Assembly: GCF_000342005.1 (NCBI RefSeq)
Contig: NZ_AOHO01000075.1
Location: forward strand, 124,001-188,000
Direction: 5' to 3'
Length of the DNA: 64,000 bases
Origin: Amycolatopsis decaplanina DSM 44594
GTDB taxonomy: Bacteria > Actinomycetota > Actinomycetes > Mycobacteriales > Pseudonocardiaceae
The notes under the pieces were generated by a model, which did no database searches, was not told the origin of the DNA, and saw only the letters and a list, made by a program, of their open reading frames with translations. The first letter of the stretch is position 1. Each line of letters starts with the position of its first letter. Of this stretch, positions 1 through 8,376 are shown piece by piece. A program made the translations under genes and the position numbers.

Positions 1-391
1 CGGTCGCGCCGAGGGTGGCGGCGGCGACCGCCGCGCTCGCCGCGGTGCGCCGTGCCGAGATGGTCGCGCCCTCGAGGAACACCTCGGGATGGCCGGTCCG
101 CATCGAATTGAGGATGATCGCCGCCGACGCCCGGTCCATTCCGGACTGGACGTTGCCGGGGAACGACGACACCCACTTGACGCCGGCGACCGGCTCCTCG
201 GGCGTGTCCAGGTACGCGGGCAGCGCGATGATCCGGTTGCGCTCGTCGCCGGGGAACCGCAGGAAAACCGAATGCGGAACGGCGGACCGGCCTTGGGTGT
301 GCAGGACATAAGCCGTGCGCACGGCCGCCAGCACTTCTTGCTCCGCACCGTCGAGAATTCGCCGGACATCGCCATGGGGCAGGATCAGCAT
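1..391 (-). CDS. SbnB-like dehydrogenase (ornithine cyclodeaminase family), N-terminal part, cut by window edge
   Basis: The first 130 residues are present, starting from ATG at 391; the rest lies left of the window. The sequence (MLILPHGDVRRIL..., PHSVFLRFPG, VKWVSSFPGNVQSGMDRASA) matches the N-terminal part of the ornithine cyclodeaminase / mu-crystallin family, closest in flavour to SbnB. SbnB oxidises N-(2-amino-2-carboxyethyl)-L-glutamate to release L-2,3-diaminopropionate (Dap). Its partner SbnA is encoded at 18683-19690, so block A appears able to make Dap. It is the last visible gene of the minus-strand operon that begins at 6903, 78 bases after the LanB-like gene. The Rossmann NAD site would lie in the missing part, so the SbnB call rests on family resemblance and context. 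Confidence 0.75.
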   Translation of the reverse strand, partial: MLILPHGDVRRILDGAEQEVLAAVRTAYVLHTQGRSAVPHSVFLRFPGDERNRIIALPAYLDTPEEPVAGVKWVSSFPGNVQSGMDRASAAIILNSMRTGHPEVFLEGATISARRTAASAAVAAATLGAT

Positions 392-469
392 GCTCTCAGC
401 CTGACGGGCCGCAGTCGGCTTTCGCAGGGAAGAAAGCGCAGAAAAATCGACCGGGAATTCTTCCGGTGG

Positions 470-2713
470 TCAGCGGTGCACGGCGACAAAACGCAGTTCG
501 GAGGTGTACCGGTTCCCTTTGTCGTCGGTCAGCCACGCTTGCTCGGGCGACGGCAACATTTCCGTGATCGACAACCGGCCGGCCGGATCCTGACGTACCA
601 GCCGACGCACCGCTTTGGCGAAAATGCTCACATATACCGGAGCGTCGAAATCCACATAGAACGGACGAGGCTCCCCCGGCGAAACCACGAAGACGAATCT
701 CGGAAGACCCAGTCTTTCACGCCACCTGCGAGTCAGCACGAACCGCCGAGCCTCCGACTTCTCAGAGGCGAAACTCAGGGATTCCACCGGAACCGACCAC
801 GACTCCCGGGCCACCACCAGCTTGTCCACCGTCACCCGGGGCGAATGGTCCGCGTCGGGCATGATCCGGAACAGGTCCATCGCCAGTGTGGTCAGCACGT
901 GACCGAACGCGTCGAGCACGTCGAACTCCGCGCCGTCGGGCAACACGGCCACCAGCCGGTCCCCTCGCGCTTCCACCAGGACCTCGGCGCTCAGCACCGT
1001 CCGATCCCGCTCCGGATCGACCGTGTGGTCCACCAAGGCCACGTAGTAGTCCTCCTGCCGGTCCAACGAGTAGCGGATCCGTGCGGAGAGCCGGGACTTG
1101 TGTTCCTTGGGCAGCATCGGCAGCAGACGCGGGCCGGGAAAGTCGGCCGCGGTTTCGTCGAGCAGCTCACCGCGCACCGGATGCTGGTTGACGAACAGCG
1201 AAGCACCGAGGGTGTTCGACGCGACGTGCAGTTCGCCGAGCACCCACTCGGTATCGGCACCGGGAACGATGAAGACGTCGGGACTGAGGTAACGGGCCAT
1301 GTCCCAGCCGGGGACCGGATCGCCGAACTCGTCCCGCACCCGGTCCGCGATGTCCACACTGGACATCCGGACGCGCCGGGCGCCGTCGGGGACGTCGAGG
1401 ATGCGCGCCCACCGGGTGGACAGCTCCCGGCGGAGCGCCGCGGCCTCGGCCACCGCCGTACCGTGCAGGATCGGCATGCACGCGAACCAGAACGCGGCCA
1501 GGTCGACGGGCCCTGCCGCCGCGAGGCCGGTGTGGACCCTCCGCGCGTGGCTCAGCACCGTGCCGGCGAGCCGCGCGGTCAACCAGGTCGCGCTGGTCAG
1601 CAGCAGGTCGATCGGCGCGAGCTCGGCCAGCATGTCCGTGCCGAGCCGCGCCCGCGCCGCCCGGACACAGTCGGAATAGACCAGGCCGCGGCACGGGGCG
1701 GTGTTCGTGCCCTTGACGCGAGTGGCGGCCGAACCGGTCATCGTCGTGAAGCCGCTCTCCAGCGCGGCGAGTTCGACAGGCAGCTCCGCGGCGGTCGACG
1801 TCCGGACCCGATCACGGCCGCGTTCCAGTTCGTCCAGCCGGGCGAGCCACTGCTCACGGAGGCGGGTTTCGCCGACGGACGCCAGCCAGGTTCGCAGGTA
1901 CCGTTCGGGATACGCGCTCGCCGGGACGTCCAGCCGCCAGACGACGACCTTGAGCCGCACCAGCTCCGTCACGGCGGCGGCCACGTCGATCGCCGGACCC
2001 AGCTCCTGCTGGATCTCCTGCGCCGAGCGGACTCCGTCGCACAGTTCGAGAACGGGGCGGAGTTCCGCGGGAATCACCTGGGGTGACCTGCCCGGCAGAT
2101 GAGCCAGTTCGCCGGTCACCCGCACGAAGGGCACCCGGCGGGGCGCCACCCAGTTCCGGGACCGCGGATCGGCGCCGATCGCGCGGGCCACCGCGTCGAC
2201 CGCCCAGCCGGCGAAGTAGACGTTCGACGTGGTGATCAGCCCGGAACCGGGCTCGACCTCGACTCCGCTCGCCGCCTCGTCCCAGCGGCCCCAGCCCACC
2301 GGTCCGAAGAAGCCGATCGTGTCGTTCTTCACGCAAAACCGCTGCCAGTACTGCGCCACCAACTCCTCACGCTGCCGGGGTTTGCTGGTCCGGCCCGCCA
2401 CCGACGGCTCCCACGCGAGGAAGGACTCGACACCGGTTCGCCAGATGGTGGAGTTCTGCCATTCGACGGCGGCCCGGAAGCCGGGCGAGGACGCGATCGA
2501 CTGGAGCTCGACGGCCGTTTCCACGGCCGTGGTCGCGAACTGTTTCTCGAACACGTCCCACGCCGGTCCGGACAGCCTCGCGTCCACGTCGAGCCGGTCC
2601 GCGGCCGCCGCCAGTCCTTCCTCCGCGAGCCTCAGCACGCCTGCCGCGGGGAATCCCGCGCCACGCACCGCGAACTGGTCCCACAGTCGCCACTTCCCGC
2701 TCAACCTGACCAT
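470..2713 (-). CDS. LanB-like protein 1 (lantibiotic dehydratase N-terminal / tRNA-dependent family)
   Basis: A 747-residue protein of the Lant_dehydr_N family. The hallmark KNDTIGFFGPVGWGRWD lies near residues 125-145, followed by AYPERYLR, the TAPCRGLVYSDC stretch, SSVDIADRVRDEFG and GPRLLPMLPKE. Family members transfer an amino acid from aminoacyl-tRNA: LanB/TbtB glutamylate Ser/Thr before elimination, and PEARLs add an amino acid to a peptide C-terminus. There is no SpaB_C elimination domain. The start (ATG 2713) has GAGGAG about 8 bases upstream; a longer in-frame reading would run into the neighbouring gene. It lies 20 bases after the PLP enzyme gene and is a paralogue of the gene at 3657-5951. 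A LanB-type enzyme in an NRPS operon is unusual; its substrate is unknown. Confidence 0.85.
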   Translation of the reverse strand: MVRLSGKWRLWDQFAVRGAGFPAAGVLRLAEEGLAAAADRLDVDARLSGPAWDVFEKQFATTAVETAVELQSIASSPGFRAAVEWQNSTIWRTGVESFLAWEPSVAGRTSKPRQREELVAQYWQRFCVKNDTIGFFGPVGWGRWDEAASGVEVEPGSGLITTSNVYFAGWAVDAVARAIGADPRSRNWVAPRRVPFVRVTGELAHLPGRSPQVIPAELRPVLELCDGVRSAQEIQQELGPAIDVAAAVTELVRLKVVVWRLDVPASAYPERYLRTWLASVGETRLREQWLARLDELERGRDRVRTSTAAELPVELAALESGFTTMTGSAATRVKGTNTAPCRGLVYSDCVRAARARLGTDMLAELAPIDLLLTSATWLTARLAGTVLSHARRVHTGLAAAGPVDLAAFWFACMPILHGTAVAEAAALRRELSTRWARILDVPDGARRVRMSSVDIADRVRDEFGDPVPGWDMARYLSPDVFIVPGADTEWVLGELHVASNTLGASLFVNQHPVRGELLDETAADFPGPRLLPMLPKEHKSRLSARIRYSLDRQEDYYVALVDHTVDPERDRTVLSAEVLVEARGDRLVAVLPDGAEFDVLDAFGHVLTTLAMDLFRIMPDADHSPRVTVDKLVVARESWSVPVESLSFASEKSEARRFVLTRRWRERLGLPRFVFVVSPGEPRPFYVDFDAPVYVSIFAKAVRRLVRQDPAGRLSITEMLPSPEQAWLTDDKGNRYTSELRFVAVHR

Positions 2714-2733
2714 GTCGGCAACGCTCCTCGGGG

Positions 2734-3660
2734 CTATCGGACGTCGGCGCGGCAGCGCCGCGGGGTGTTCCCACCGGACACGATGGCGACGGCGCGGCCG
2801 GTGAACCGCGTCCGCAAGGCACCGGCGAGGGCGACGCTCCCGCTCGGCTCGGCCTCGACCCCGTCGCGACGCAGCAGCTCCATCGCCGTCAGGATCTCTT
2901 CGTCGGTGACCTCGATCAGCTCGTCGACCCGGCGCTGGATGATCGGGAACGGGATCTCGCCCGGCCGTTGCCCGCGCAGCCCGTCGGCCACCGTGCGGGA
3001 TGGCGGCAGCTCGACCGGGAATCCGGCAGCCAGCGAGCGGGCGTAGCGCCGGGCCGTCGCCGGCTCCACGCCGACGATCCGCGGTGCTCCGCGCAGTCCC
3101 TCGGCGGCCAGGCACACGCCCGCCAGCAGGCCACCGCCGCCGGTCGGCACGAAGATCACGTCGAGGTCCGGTATCGCGTCGAACACCTCCAGCCCGACCG
3201 TGCCCGCTCCGGCGACCACCGACCGGTGGTCCGAGGACGGCACGAACGCCGCGCCGGTGCGGGCGGCGTGCTCGCGCGCGTACCGGTCCCGTTGAGCCAC
3301 CCCTCCGGGCACCTCGATCACCCGCGCGCCGAGCCTGCCGATGGTGGCCGCTTTGCCGGCGGCCGCGCCACCAGCGACGACGACCGTCACCTCGACACCC
3401 AGCTCCGCGCCGAGCCGTGCGACCGCGATCCCGTGATTGCCCGACGAGCCGGTCACGACGTGGGCGGTGGCGAGGTCGAGCATCGCGTTCGCGGCACCGC
3501 GGGTCTTGAACGAGCCACCGTGCTGCAGATGTTCGGCCTTGAGCAGGATCCCCGGCAGGCCGTCCGGCACCAGCAGCGGCGTATGCCGGATCCGGCCCGC
3601 GGTCCGCCGTGCCGCCATCATCACGTCCGCCGCGCCGAGCCGGGGTGCTTCGACGGTCAT
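2734..3660 (-). CDS. Threonine dehydratase / serine racemase-like PLP enzyme (fold type II)
   Basis: A 308-residue fold-type-II PLP enzyme. GGSFKTRGA carries the Schiff-base lysine, SSGNHGIAVA is the substrate-carboxylate loop, and PTGGGGLLAG is the phosphate-binding glycine loop. The family dehydrates or deaminates Thr, Ser, 3-hydroxyaspartate or Dap through an aminoacrylate. ATG at 3658-3660 overlaps the stop of the LanB-like gene above by four bases (ATGA), so the two are translationally coupled. Sitting between two LanB paralogues and near Dap and SyrP-like genes, it could act on Thr, a beta-hydroxy-amino acid or Dap. The sequence does not decide which. The length is that of the catalytic domain only, with no C-terminal ACT domain, so allosteric isoleucine control is not expected. 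Confidence 0.85.
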   Translation of the reverse strand: MTVEAPRLGAADVMMAARRTAGRIRHTPLLVPDGLPGILLKAEHLQHGGSFKTRGAANAMLDLATAHVVTGSSGNHGIAVARLGAELGVEVTVVVAGGAAAGKAATIGRLGARVIEVPGGVAQRDRYAREHAARTGAAFVPSSDHRSVVAGAGTVGLEVFDAIPDLDVIFVPTGGGGLLAGVCLAAEGLRGAPRIVGVEPATARRYARSLAAGFPVELPPSRTVADGLRGQRPGEIPFPIIQRRVDELIEVTDEEILTAMELLRRDGVEAEPSGSVALAGALRTRFTGRAVAIVSGGNTPRRCRADVR

Positions 3661-5951
3661 CGGACGGACTGGTCGACCGCGACGAAGCGTAGTTCGGAGG
3701 TGTACCGATTCCCCTTGTCGTCGGTCAGCCACGCCTGCTCCGGCGACGGCAGCATCTCCGTGATCGACAACCGGCCGCCCGGATCCTGACGGGCCAGCCG
3801 ACGCACCGCCTTCGCGAAGATGTTCACGAACACCGGGGCGTCGAAGTCCACATAGAACGGACGCGGCTCCCCCGGGGAAACCACGAACACGAACCTCGGA
3901 AGCCCCCGTTCGTCACGCCACCGGCGAGCCAGCACGAACCGCCGCGCCTCCGACTTCTCCGACACGAAACCCAGGGATTCCACCGGAACCGACCACGACT
4001 CCCGGGCCACCACCAGCTTGTCCACCGTCACCCGGGGCGAATGGCCGGCGAGGGGCCGTAACGCGAACCGGTCCATGACCCGGTTGGTCATCGCGTTGCT
4101 GAACACGTCGAGCAGGTCGAACTCCGCGCCGTCGGGCAGCACGGCGACCAGCCGGTCGTCCCGTTCTTCCACCAGGACGTCGGCGCTCAGCACCGTCCGA
4201 TCCCGCTCCGGATCGACCGTATGGTCCACCAAGGCCACGTAGTAGTCCTCCGGCCGGTCCAGGGAGATCCGGCTGCGCGCCGACCATCGCGGCGGCTGCT
4301 CCTTGGGCAGCATCGGCAGCAGCCGCGGACCGGGGAAGTCGACCGCGGTCTCGGCGAACAGCCGCCGGGCGTCCGGATGCTGCATCACCCACAACGAAGT
4401 GCTGGCGGTGTTCATCGCGACGTGCAGCTCGCCGAGGACGAGCTCGAAGTTCCCGCGCGCCACCTCGTCGGCGTCGTCGGCCACGACCAGGACGTCCGGG
4501 CTGACGTAGCGGGCCTGCGGCCAGCTCGGACCGGTTTCCCCGAACTCATCCCGCACCCGGTCCGCGATGTCCACACTGGACAACCGGACGCGCCGGGCGC
4601 CATCGGGGACCTCCAGGATCCGCGCCCAGCGTTCTCGCAGCTCGTCCTGGATGCGGTCGATGTCGGTGATCGAACCGCCGTGCGGGGCGGGCAGGCACTC
4701 CATCCACAACGACGCGAGGTCCACGCTCCCGTCCCGTGCGCGCAGGCGTTCGTACGCCTGCCGGACGCGGTCCCCGACAGCCCGCGCGAACCGGCCCGTC
4801 ATCCAGCGGGCGGCGGTGAGGCACAGGGCGAGCGGGGTCAGCTCGTCGCGGATCGCGGCGCCGATCCGGACCGTGGCGGACCGGCGGCAGTCCGCGTAGA
4901 TCAGGGCCCGGCACGGTGCGGTGCGCGTGCCCTTGGCGCGTTGCGCCGCGACCTGGGTCAGCGCCTCGAACTCGTTCTCCAGCGCGGTGAACGCCGCGGA
5001 CAAGGCGGTGGCGTCGGCGCCCGCCGCCTTGATCCGGTCCCTTCCGTGTTCGAGGACCGCCACTTTGGACAAGCCGTCCCGTCGCAGTTCCGGGTCCGTG
5101 ATCCGCTCCAGGACCGACCGCAGATGCTGTTCGGGATACGCGCAGGTGGGCACCTCCAGCCGCCACACGATCAGCCGGCGCCGCGCCAGTTCGTCCAAAA
5201 TGGACATCACGGTGTCTTCGGCCGTCTCTTGCCCGAGCTCTGCCACGATCTCCGAGGGACGGCGGATTCCGTCGCAGTGCGCGAGAATCTCCCGCTCCAG
5301 CGGCTGAAGCCGGTCCGGACGCCGTCCGGGCATCCGCACCACGTCTCCGGTGACCCGGACGAACGACACCCGGCGCGGCGCGATCCAGGCTCGCAGCCGA
5401 GGGTCGGCACCGACCGTGCGGGCGACCGCGTCCACCGCCCAGCTCGAGAAATACACGTTCGACTCGGCGACCAGGCCGGATCCCGGCTCGACGACGACCC
5501 CCTCGGCCGACTCGTCCCAGCGGCCCCAGCCCACCGGTCCGAAGAAGCCGATCGTGTCGTTCTTCACGCAGAACCGCTGCCAGTAGTGCGCCACCAGCTC
5601 CTCGCGTTCACGCCGCTTGCTGGTACGTCCGTCCACCGAGGGGTCCCACGCCAGGAACAAGCCGATGCCGCGCTGCAGAAGGGCGGGGTTCTGCCACGCC
5701 ACCGCGGCTTGGAAAGCCGGCAACGCGGCGATCTCCTGCAGCTCTTTGACGTTGTCCACCATCGCTCCGGCGAACAGTTCCTCGAACGCGGCCCACTCGG
5801 GGCCTGCCCCGTCGGCGAGTTCGTCCGCCGCCTCGGCGAGCCCGAACGGCGCCAGCCGTAGCACCCCGGCGGCGGGGAAGCCGGGACCTCGCAGGGCGAA
5901 CTCTCGCCACAGCCGCCATTCGCCGCCCGGCAGCAGGACGTCTTCAGGCAT
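3657..5951 (-). CDS. LanB-like protein 2 (lantibiotic dehydratase N-terminal / tRNA-dependent family)
   Basis: A 764-residue paralogue of the 470-2713 product. It has the same KNDTIGFFGPVGWGRWD motif, SSVDIADRVRDEFG, GPRLLPMLPKE and a nearly identical C-terminus (SITEMLPSPEQAWL..., YTSELRFVAV). The middle and N-terminal parts diverge more. The last roughly 300 bases of the two genes are close to 90% alike by eye, which suggests recent duplication or gene conversion. ATG at 5951 overlaps the stop of the carbamoyltransferase by eight bases (ATGCCTGA), so the pair is coupled. It lacks the SpaB_C domain. Possible roles are glutamyl-tRNA-dependent dehydration of a Ser/Thr residue or PEARL-type amino-acid addition. 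Having two such paralogues suggests two tRNA-dependent steps or an obligate heterodimer; this is inference. Confidence 0.85.
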   Translation of the reverse strand: MPEDVLLPGGEWRLWREFALRGPGFPAAGVLRLAPFGLAEAADELADGAGPEWAAFEELFAGAMVDNVKELQEIAALPAFQAAVAWQNPALLQRGIGLFLAWDPSVDGRTSKRREREELVAHYWQRFCVKNDTIGFFGPVGWGRWDESAEGVVVEPGSGLVAESNVYFSSWAVDAVARTVGADPRLRAWIAPRRVSFVRVTGDVVRMPGRRPDRLQPLEREILAHCDGIRRPSEIVAELGQETAEDTVMSILDELARRRLIVWRLEVPTCAYPEQHLRSVLERITDPELRRDGLSKVAVLEHGRDRIKAAGADATALSAAFTALENEFEALTQVAAQRAKGTRTAPCRALIYADCRRSATVRIGAAIRDELTPLALCLTAARWMTGRFARAVGDRVRQAYERLRARDGSVDLASLWMECLPAPHGGSITDIDRIQDELRERWARILEVPDGARRVRLSSVDIADRVRDEFGETGPSWPQARYVSPDVLVVADDADEVARGNFELVLGELHVAMNTASTSLWVMQHPDARRLFAETAVDFPGPRLLPMLPKEQPPRWSARSRISLDRPEDYYVALVDHTVDPERDRTVLSADVLVEERDDRLVAVLPDGAEFDLLDVFSNAMTNRVMDRFALRPLAGHSPRVTVDKLVVARESWSVPVESLGFVSEKSEARRFVLARRWRDERGLPRFVFVVSPGEPRPFYVDFDAPVFVNIFAKAVRRLARQDPGGRLSITEMLPSPEQAWLTDDKGNRYTSELRFVAVDQSVR

Positions 5952-6903
5952 CGCGCACCGGGTCTTCCCGGGTCCCGGTGCCCGCGCACCACGCGAGCAC
6001 CGCTCGGGCGCTGTGATACTTGTTCTCAGCCAAGGTGAACGCGAGGCTCGCCGGTCCATCGAGGACTTCCGCGGCGACCTCCTCCCCGCGATGCGCGGGG
6101 AGGTCGTGCAGGAACACCTTCGCGCCGGACTCGGCCATCACCGCCGCGTCGACGTGGAACGGGGCGAACACCTCACGCCAGTCCTCGGTGTGTTTGACCG
6201 TTCCGGTGGTCTGCCACCTTGTGGTATAGACCACGTCCACGTGCGGGAGCTCCGCCATGTCGTGCCACTCCTCCACCAGCGCGCCACTGCGCTTGGCGTT
6301 GAGTTCGGCCCGGTCCAGAAACCGCTGGTCGAGGCCATAACCCGTCGGTGTACGCAGGTAGAGTGACGTGTCGTCGTAGCGGGACAACGCCAGAGCCAGC
6401 GCCGACGCGGTGTTGTTGCCCTCGCCGACGTAGAGCACGCGCAGACCTTCGACCCGGCCGAACCGCTGGGTGAGCGTGGTGAGGTCGGCGAGGGCCTGGG
6501 TGGGGTGCTCGTCCGCGCACATCGCGTTGATCACGGCCATCCGGCTGCTCACGGCATAGGCACGAAGCTCGGCCTCGGCGCCAGAGGTCCGCACGACGAG
6601 CATGTCGAGCATCCTCGACAACACCGCGGCAGTGTCCTCGATGGTCTCACCGGTGTTCTCCTGAAGATCACCGGGACCGTAATTGATCAGCTTCGCGCCG
6701 AGCCGAAGTGCCCCTGCGGAGAAAGATGTCCGGGTTCTGGTCGAGGTTTTGCGAAACAAAATACCCGCGACCGAATTGCGTAACGGGCGTTCGTCCGTCC
6801 GGTGGCCGAGTGCGTACTCGACTCCGCGACCGACGATCCATCGCAGGTCTTCGTCGTCGAGATCATTGAGGGAGATCAGGTGGCGGCGCGCTGGTTCGGC
6901 CAT
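5944..6903 (-). CDS. Ornithine-carbamoyltransferase-like enzyme 1 (predicted amino-acid carbamoyltransferase)
   Basis: A 319-residue aspartate/ornithine carbamoyltransferase. The carbamoyl-phosphate motifs STRTR (FRKTSTRTRTSF) and HPTQ are present, as is VVRTSG. In true ornithine carbamoyltransferases the substrate loop reads HCLP, whose Cys contacts ornithine; here it reads FLHDLPAHRG near residue 265, with Asp in place of Cys. Its operon partners are an SbnB-like gene and, elsewhere in the cluster, an SbnA-like gene. An attractive reading is carbamoylation of Dap, free or carrier-bound, to ureidoalanine. That is inference; viomycin-type pathways give precedent for carbamoylated Dap residues. 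The start is ATG at 6903 with GGAGG upstream. It is the first gene of the minus-strand operon. A near twin is at 35120-36043. Confidence 0.85.
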   Translation of the reverse strand: MAEPARRHLISLNDLDDEDLRWIVGRGVEYALGHRTDERPLRNSVAGILFRKTSTRTRTSFSAGALRLGAKLINYGPGDLQENTGETIEDTAAVLSRMLDMLVVRTSGAEAELRAYAVSSRMAVINAMCADEHPTQALADLTTLTQRFGRVEGLRVLYVGEGNNTASALALALSRYDDTSLYLRTPTGYGLDQRFLDRAELNAKRSGALVEEWHDMAELPHVDVVYTTRWQTTGTVKHTEDWREVFAPFHVDAAVMAESGAKVFLHDLPAHRGEEVAAEVLDGPASLAFTLAENKYHSARAVLAWCAGTGTREDPVRDA

Positions 6904-7159
6904 GACAACCTCCGAGGTGTGCTCGCCTCAGCCTGGTGCCGGAGGTGTTGGCACGGCAGGGAAAGAGCGGCAGCATCCGCGCGGGCACCGGCTGCGCGTT
7001 TGTCCCTGCGTCTCCGAACAGCGTCATGACTACGGTGAAATTCACGCGAAGTGAGCAATAACGAATCGCGGAAAATCTCGATTCCATGCTTAGTGAGGAA
7101 GACAACCGGCCCGCCACCCGATGAAAATGGACGCCGGTTGCACGGGGAAGGGGAAAAGG
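6904..7159. promoter_or_regulatory. Divergent promoter region between carbamoyltransferase operon and LuxR pair
   Basis: A 256-base gap between two divergent operons with no convincing gene. It contains an inverted repeat, GAATCG at 7063-7068 and CGATTC at 7079-7084 with a 10-base spacer, in a locally A+T-richer stretch. This is a plausible operator for the LuxR-type proteins encoded immediately to the right. I cannot place -10/-35 boxes with confidence. Confidence 0.35.
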
Positions 7160-7780
7160 ATGGGAGAGCCCGCAAGGGTGAGTGTGGACGCGGCCGATCC
7201 GGTACTCGAAGCGGGTATCGGCTGCACACTCAACGGCAGCCCGGAGCTCACCGTGGTGACGAACGGTGAGGAATCGGACGCCACGGTCGTGGTCGTCGAC
7301 CTCGTGGACGACAAGGTGCTCGACGTGGTGCACTCCATCCGGAACCAACCGCATCGGCCCGAGGTCGTGCTGCTGGCCACCGAACTGTCGCCGGCTGATG
7401 CGCTGCACGCGATCGCGGCGGGCGCGCACGGCCTGCTGCGCCGCCGGGAGGCCAGCGCGAACCGGCTCTCCCGTGCCGTGCTCGCCGCGGTCGTCGGCGA
7501 CTGCACCATGCCACCGGACCTGATCGACCGGGTGCTCGAGCAGGGTATGGAGAACGCGACACCCGCCGCGCCGCAGGCGTGGGCACGCGGCGGGCTCAAC
7601 GAACGCGAGCACGCCGTGCTGCGCCTCGTCGCCGAGGGGTACGAAACCGACGAGATCGCCCGGCGGCTGTCCTACTCGGCGCGTACCGTGACGGCTGTCG
7701 TGCACGACATCACCCAGCGGTTCAGGCTGCGCAACCGGGCGCACGCCGTGGCCTACGCACTACGGGCCAGGTTGCTGTGA
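7160..7780 (+). CDS. LuxR-type transcriptional regulator 1
   Basis: A 206-residue protein. A degenerate receiver-like N-terminal half (VVVVDLVDDKVL..., AIAAGAHGLLRR) is joined to a C-terminal LuxR/NarL helix-turn-helix of about 60 residues (LNEREHAVLRLVAEGY, DEIARRLSYSARTVTAVVHDI). The usual phosphorylatable Asp surroundings are not clear, so it may respond to a ligand or partner rather than a kinase. The start chosen is ATG 7160, with a purine-rich GGGGAAGGGG upstream; an in-frame ATG at 7127 would add 11 residues. The stop overlaps the GTG start of the next regulator (GTGA). The two form a coupled pair, probably the pathway-specific regulators of block A. Confidence 0.8.
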   Translation: MGEPARVSVDAADPVLEAGIGCTLNGSPELTVVTNGEESDATVVVVDLVDDKVLDVVHSIRNQPHRPEVVLLATELSPADALHAIAAGAHGLLRRREASANRLSRAVLAAVVGDCTMPPDLIDRVLEQGMENATPAAPQAWARGGLNEREHAVLRLVAEGYETDEIARRLSYSARTVTAVVHDITQRFRLRNRAHAVAYALRARLL

Positions 7781-8367
7781 TCAGTGTGCAGGTCTACGCG
7801 GGAGGCGCGCTCGTCCGGGAAGCCGTGGTCGCGAAGTTGCGGCAGGCGGGGATCCTCGTCGCGGCCGCGGCGGACACCGTGGTGGTGGCCGCCGGCGGCA
7901 CGATCGACGAGGCGTTGACCGCCTGTCCCGCCACCCTCCGCGCGGCGGGTCATCGGTTGATCGTCGCCGCGGACACGCTCAACCCGGCCGGTGTCCTCCG
8001 CGCCTTCCGGGCCGGGGCACGGATCCTGTTGCAGACTCCCGAAACGACTCCGGCCCAGTTCAGCGCCGCCGTGCACTCGGCCATGCACGGGGAAAGCCGG
8101 CTGCCCTACGGGCTGCTGGTCCGTCTGCTCAGCGGTGGCGCCGAACTGTCCATGCCCGTCGGTGTCCACCCGGTCGCGCCCTTGACCGAACGGCAGCTCA
8201 CGGTGCTCACCCTGATGGCGGACGGGCACGGCAACGCCGACATCGCGCGGAAGCTGTCCTGTTCGGAGCACACCGTGAAGAACGTCATCTACGAGCTGAT
8301 GGCGCGGCTTCAGGTGCGCAACCGTGCCCACGCGGTCGCTCACGCGGTCCGCGCTGGGCTGATCTGA
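7777..8367 (+). CDS. LuxR-type transcriptional regulator 2
   Basis: A 196-residue paralogue of the upstream regulator, starting at GTG 7777 inside its stop codon. The N-terminal half resembles a receiver without an obvious phospho-acceptor (LIVAADTLNPAGVLRAFRAGARILL). The C-terminal LuxR HTH reads LTERQLTVLTLMADGHGNADIARKL and EHTVKNVIYELMARL. Both proteins end in almost the same segment (RNRAHAVAYALRA / RNRAHAVAHAVRA), indicating a tandem duplication. They may work as a heterodimer on a common site; the inverted repeat at 7063-7084 is a candidate. The gene is convergent with the amidase gene, nine bases away. Confidence 0.8.
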   Translation: MISVQVYAGGALVREAVVAKLRQAGILVAAAADTVVVAAGGTIDEALTACPATLRAAGHRLIVAADTLNPAGVLRAFRAGARILLQTPETTPAQFSAAVHSAMHGESRLPYGLLVRLLSGGAELSMPVGVHPVAPLTERQLTVLTLMADGHGNADIARKLSCSEHTVKNVIYELMARLQVRNRAHAVAHAVRAGLI

Positions 8368-8376
8368 CCGGCGGGC

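Noticed and set aside
89..2086. 665-codon plus-strand frame over the LanB-like and SbnB-like genes
   Set aside because: Antisense shadow of two genes with clear family motifs; low-complexity Arg/Gln composition.
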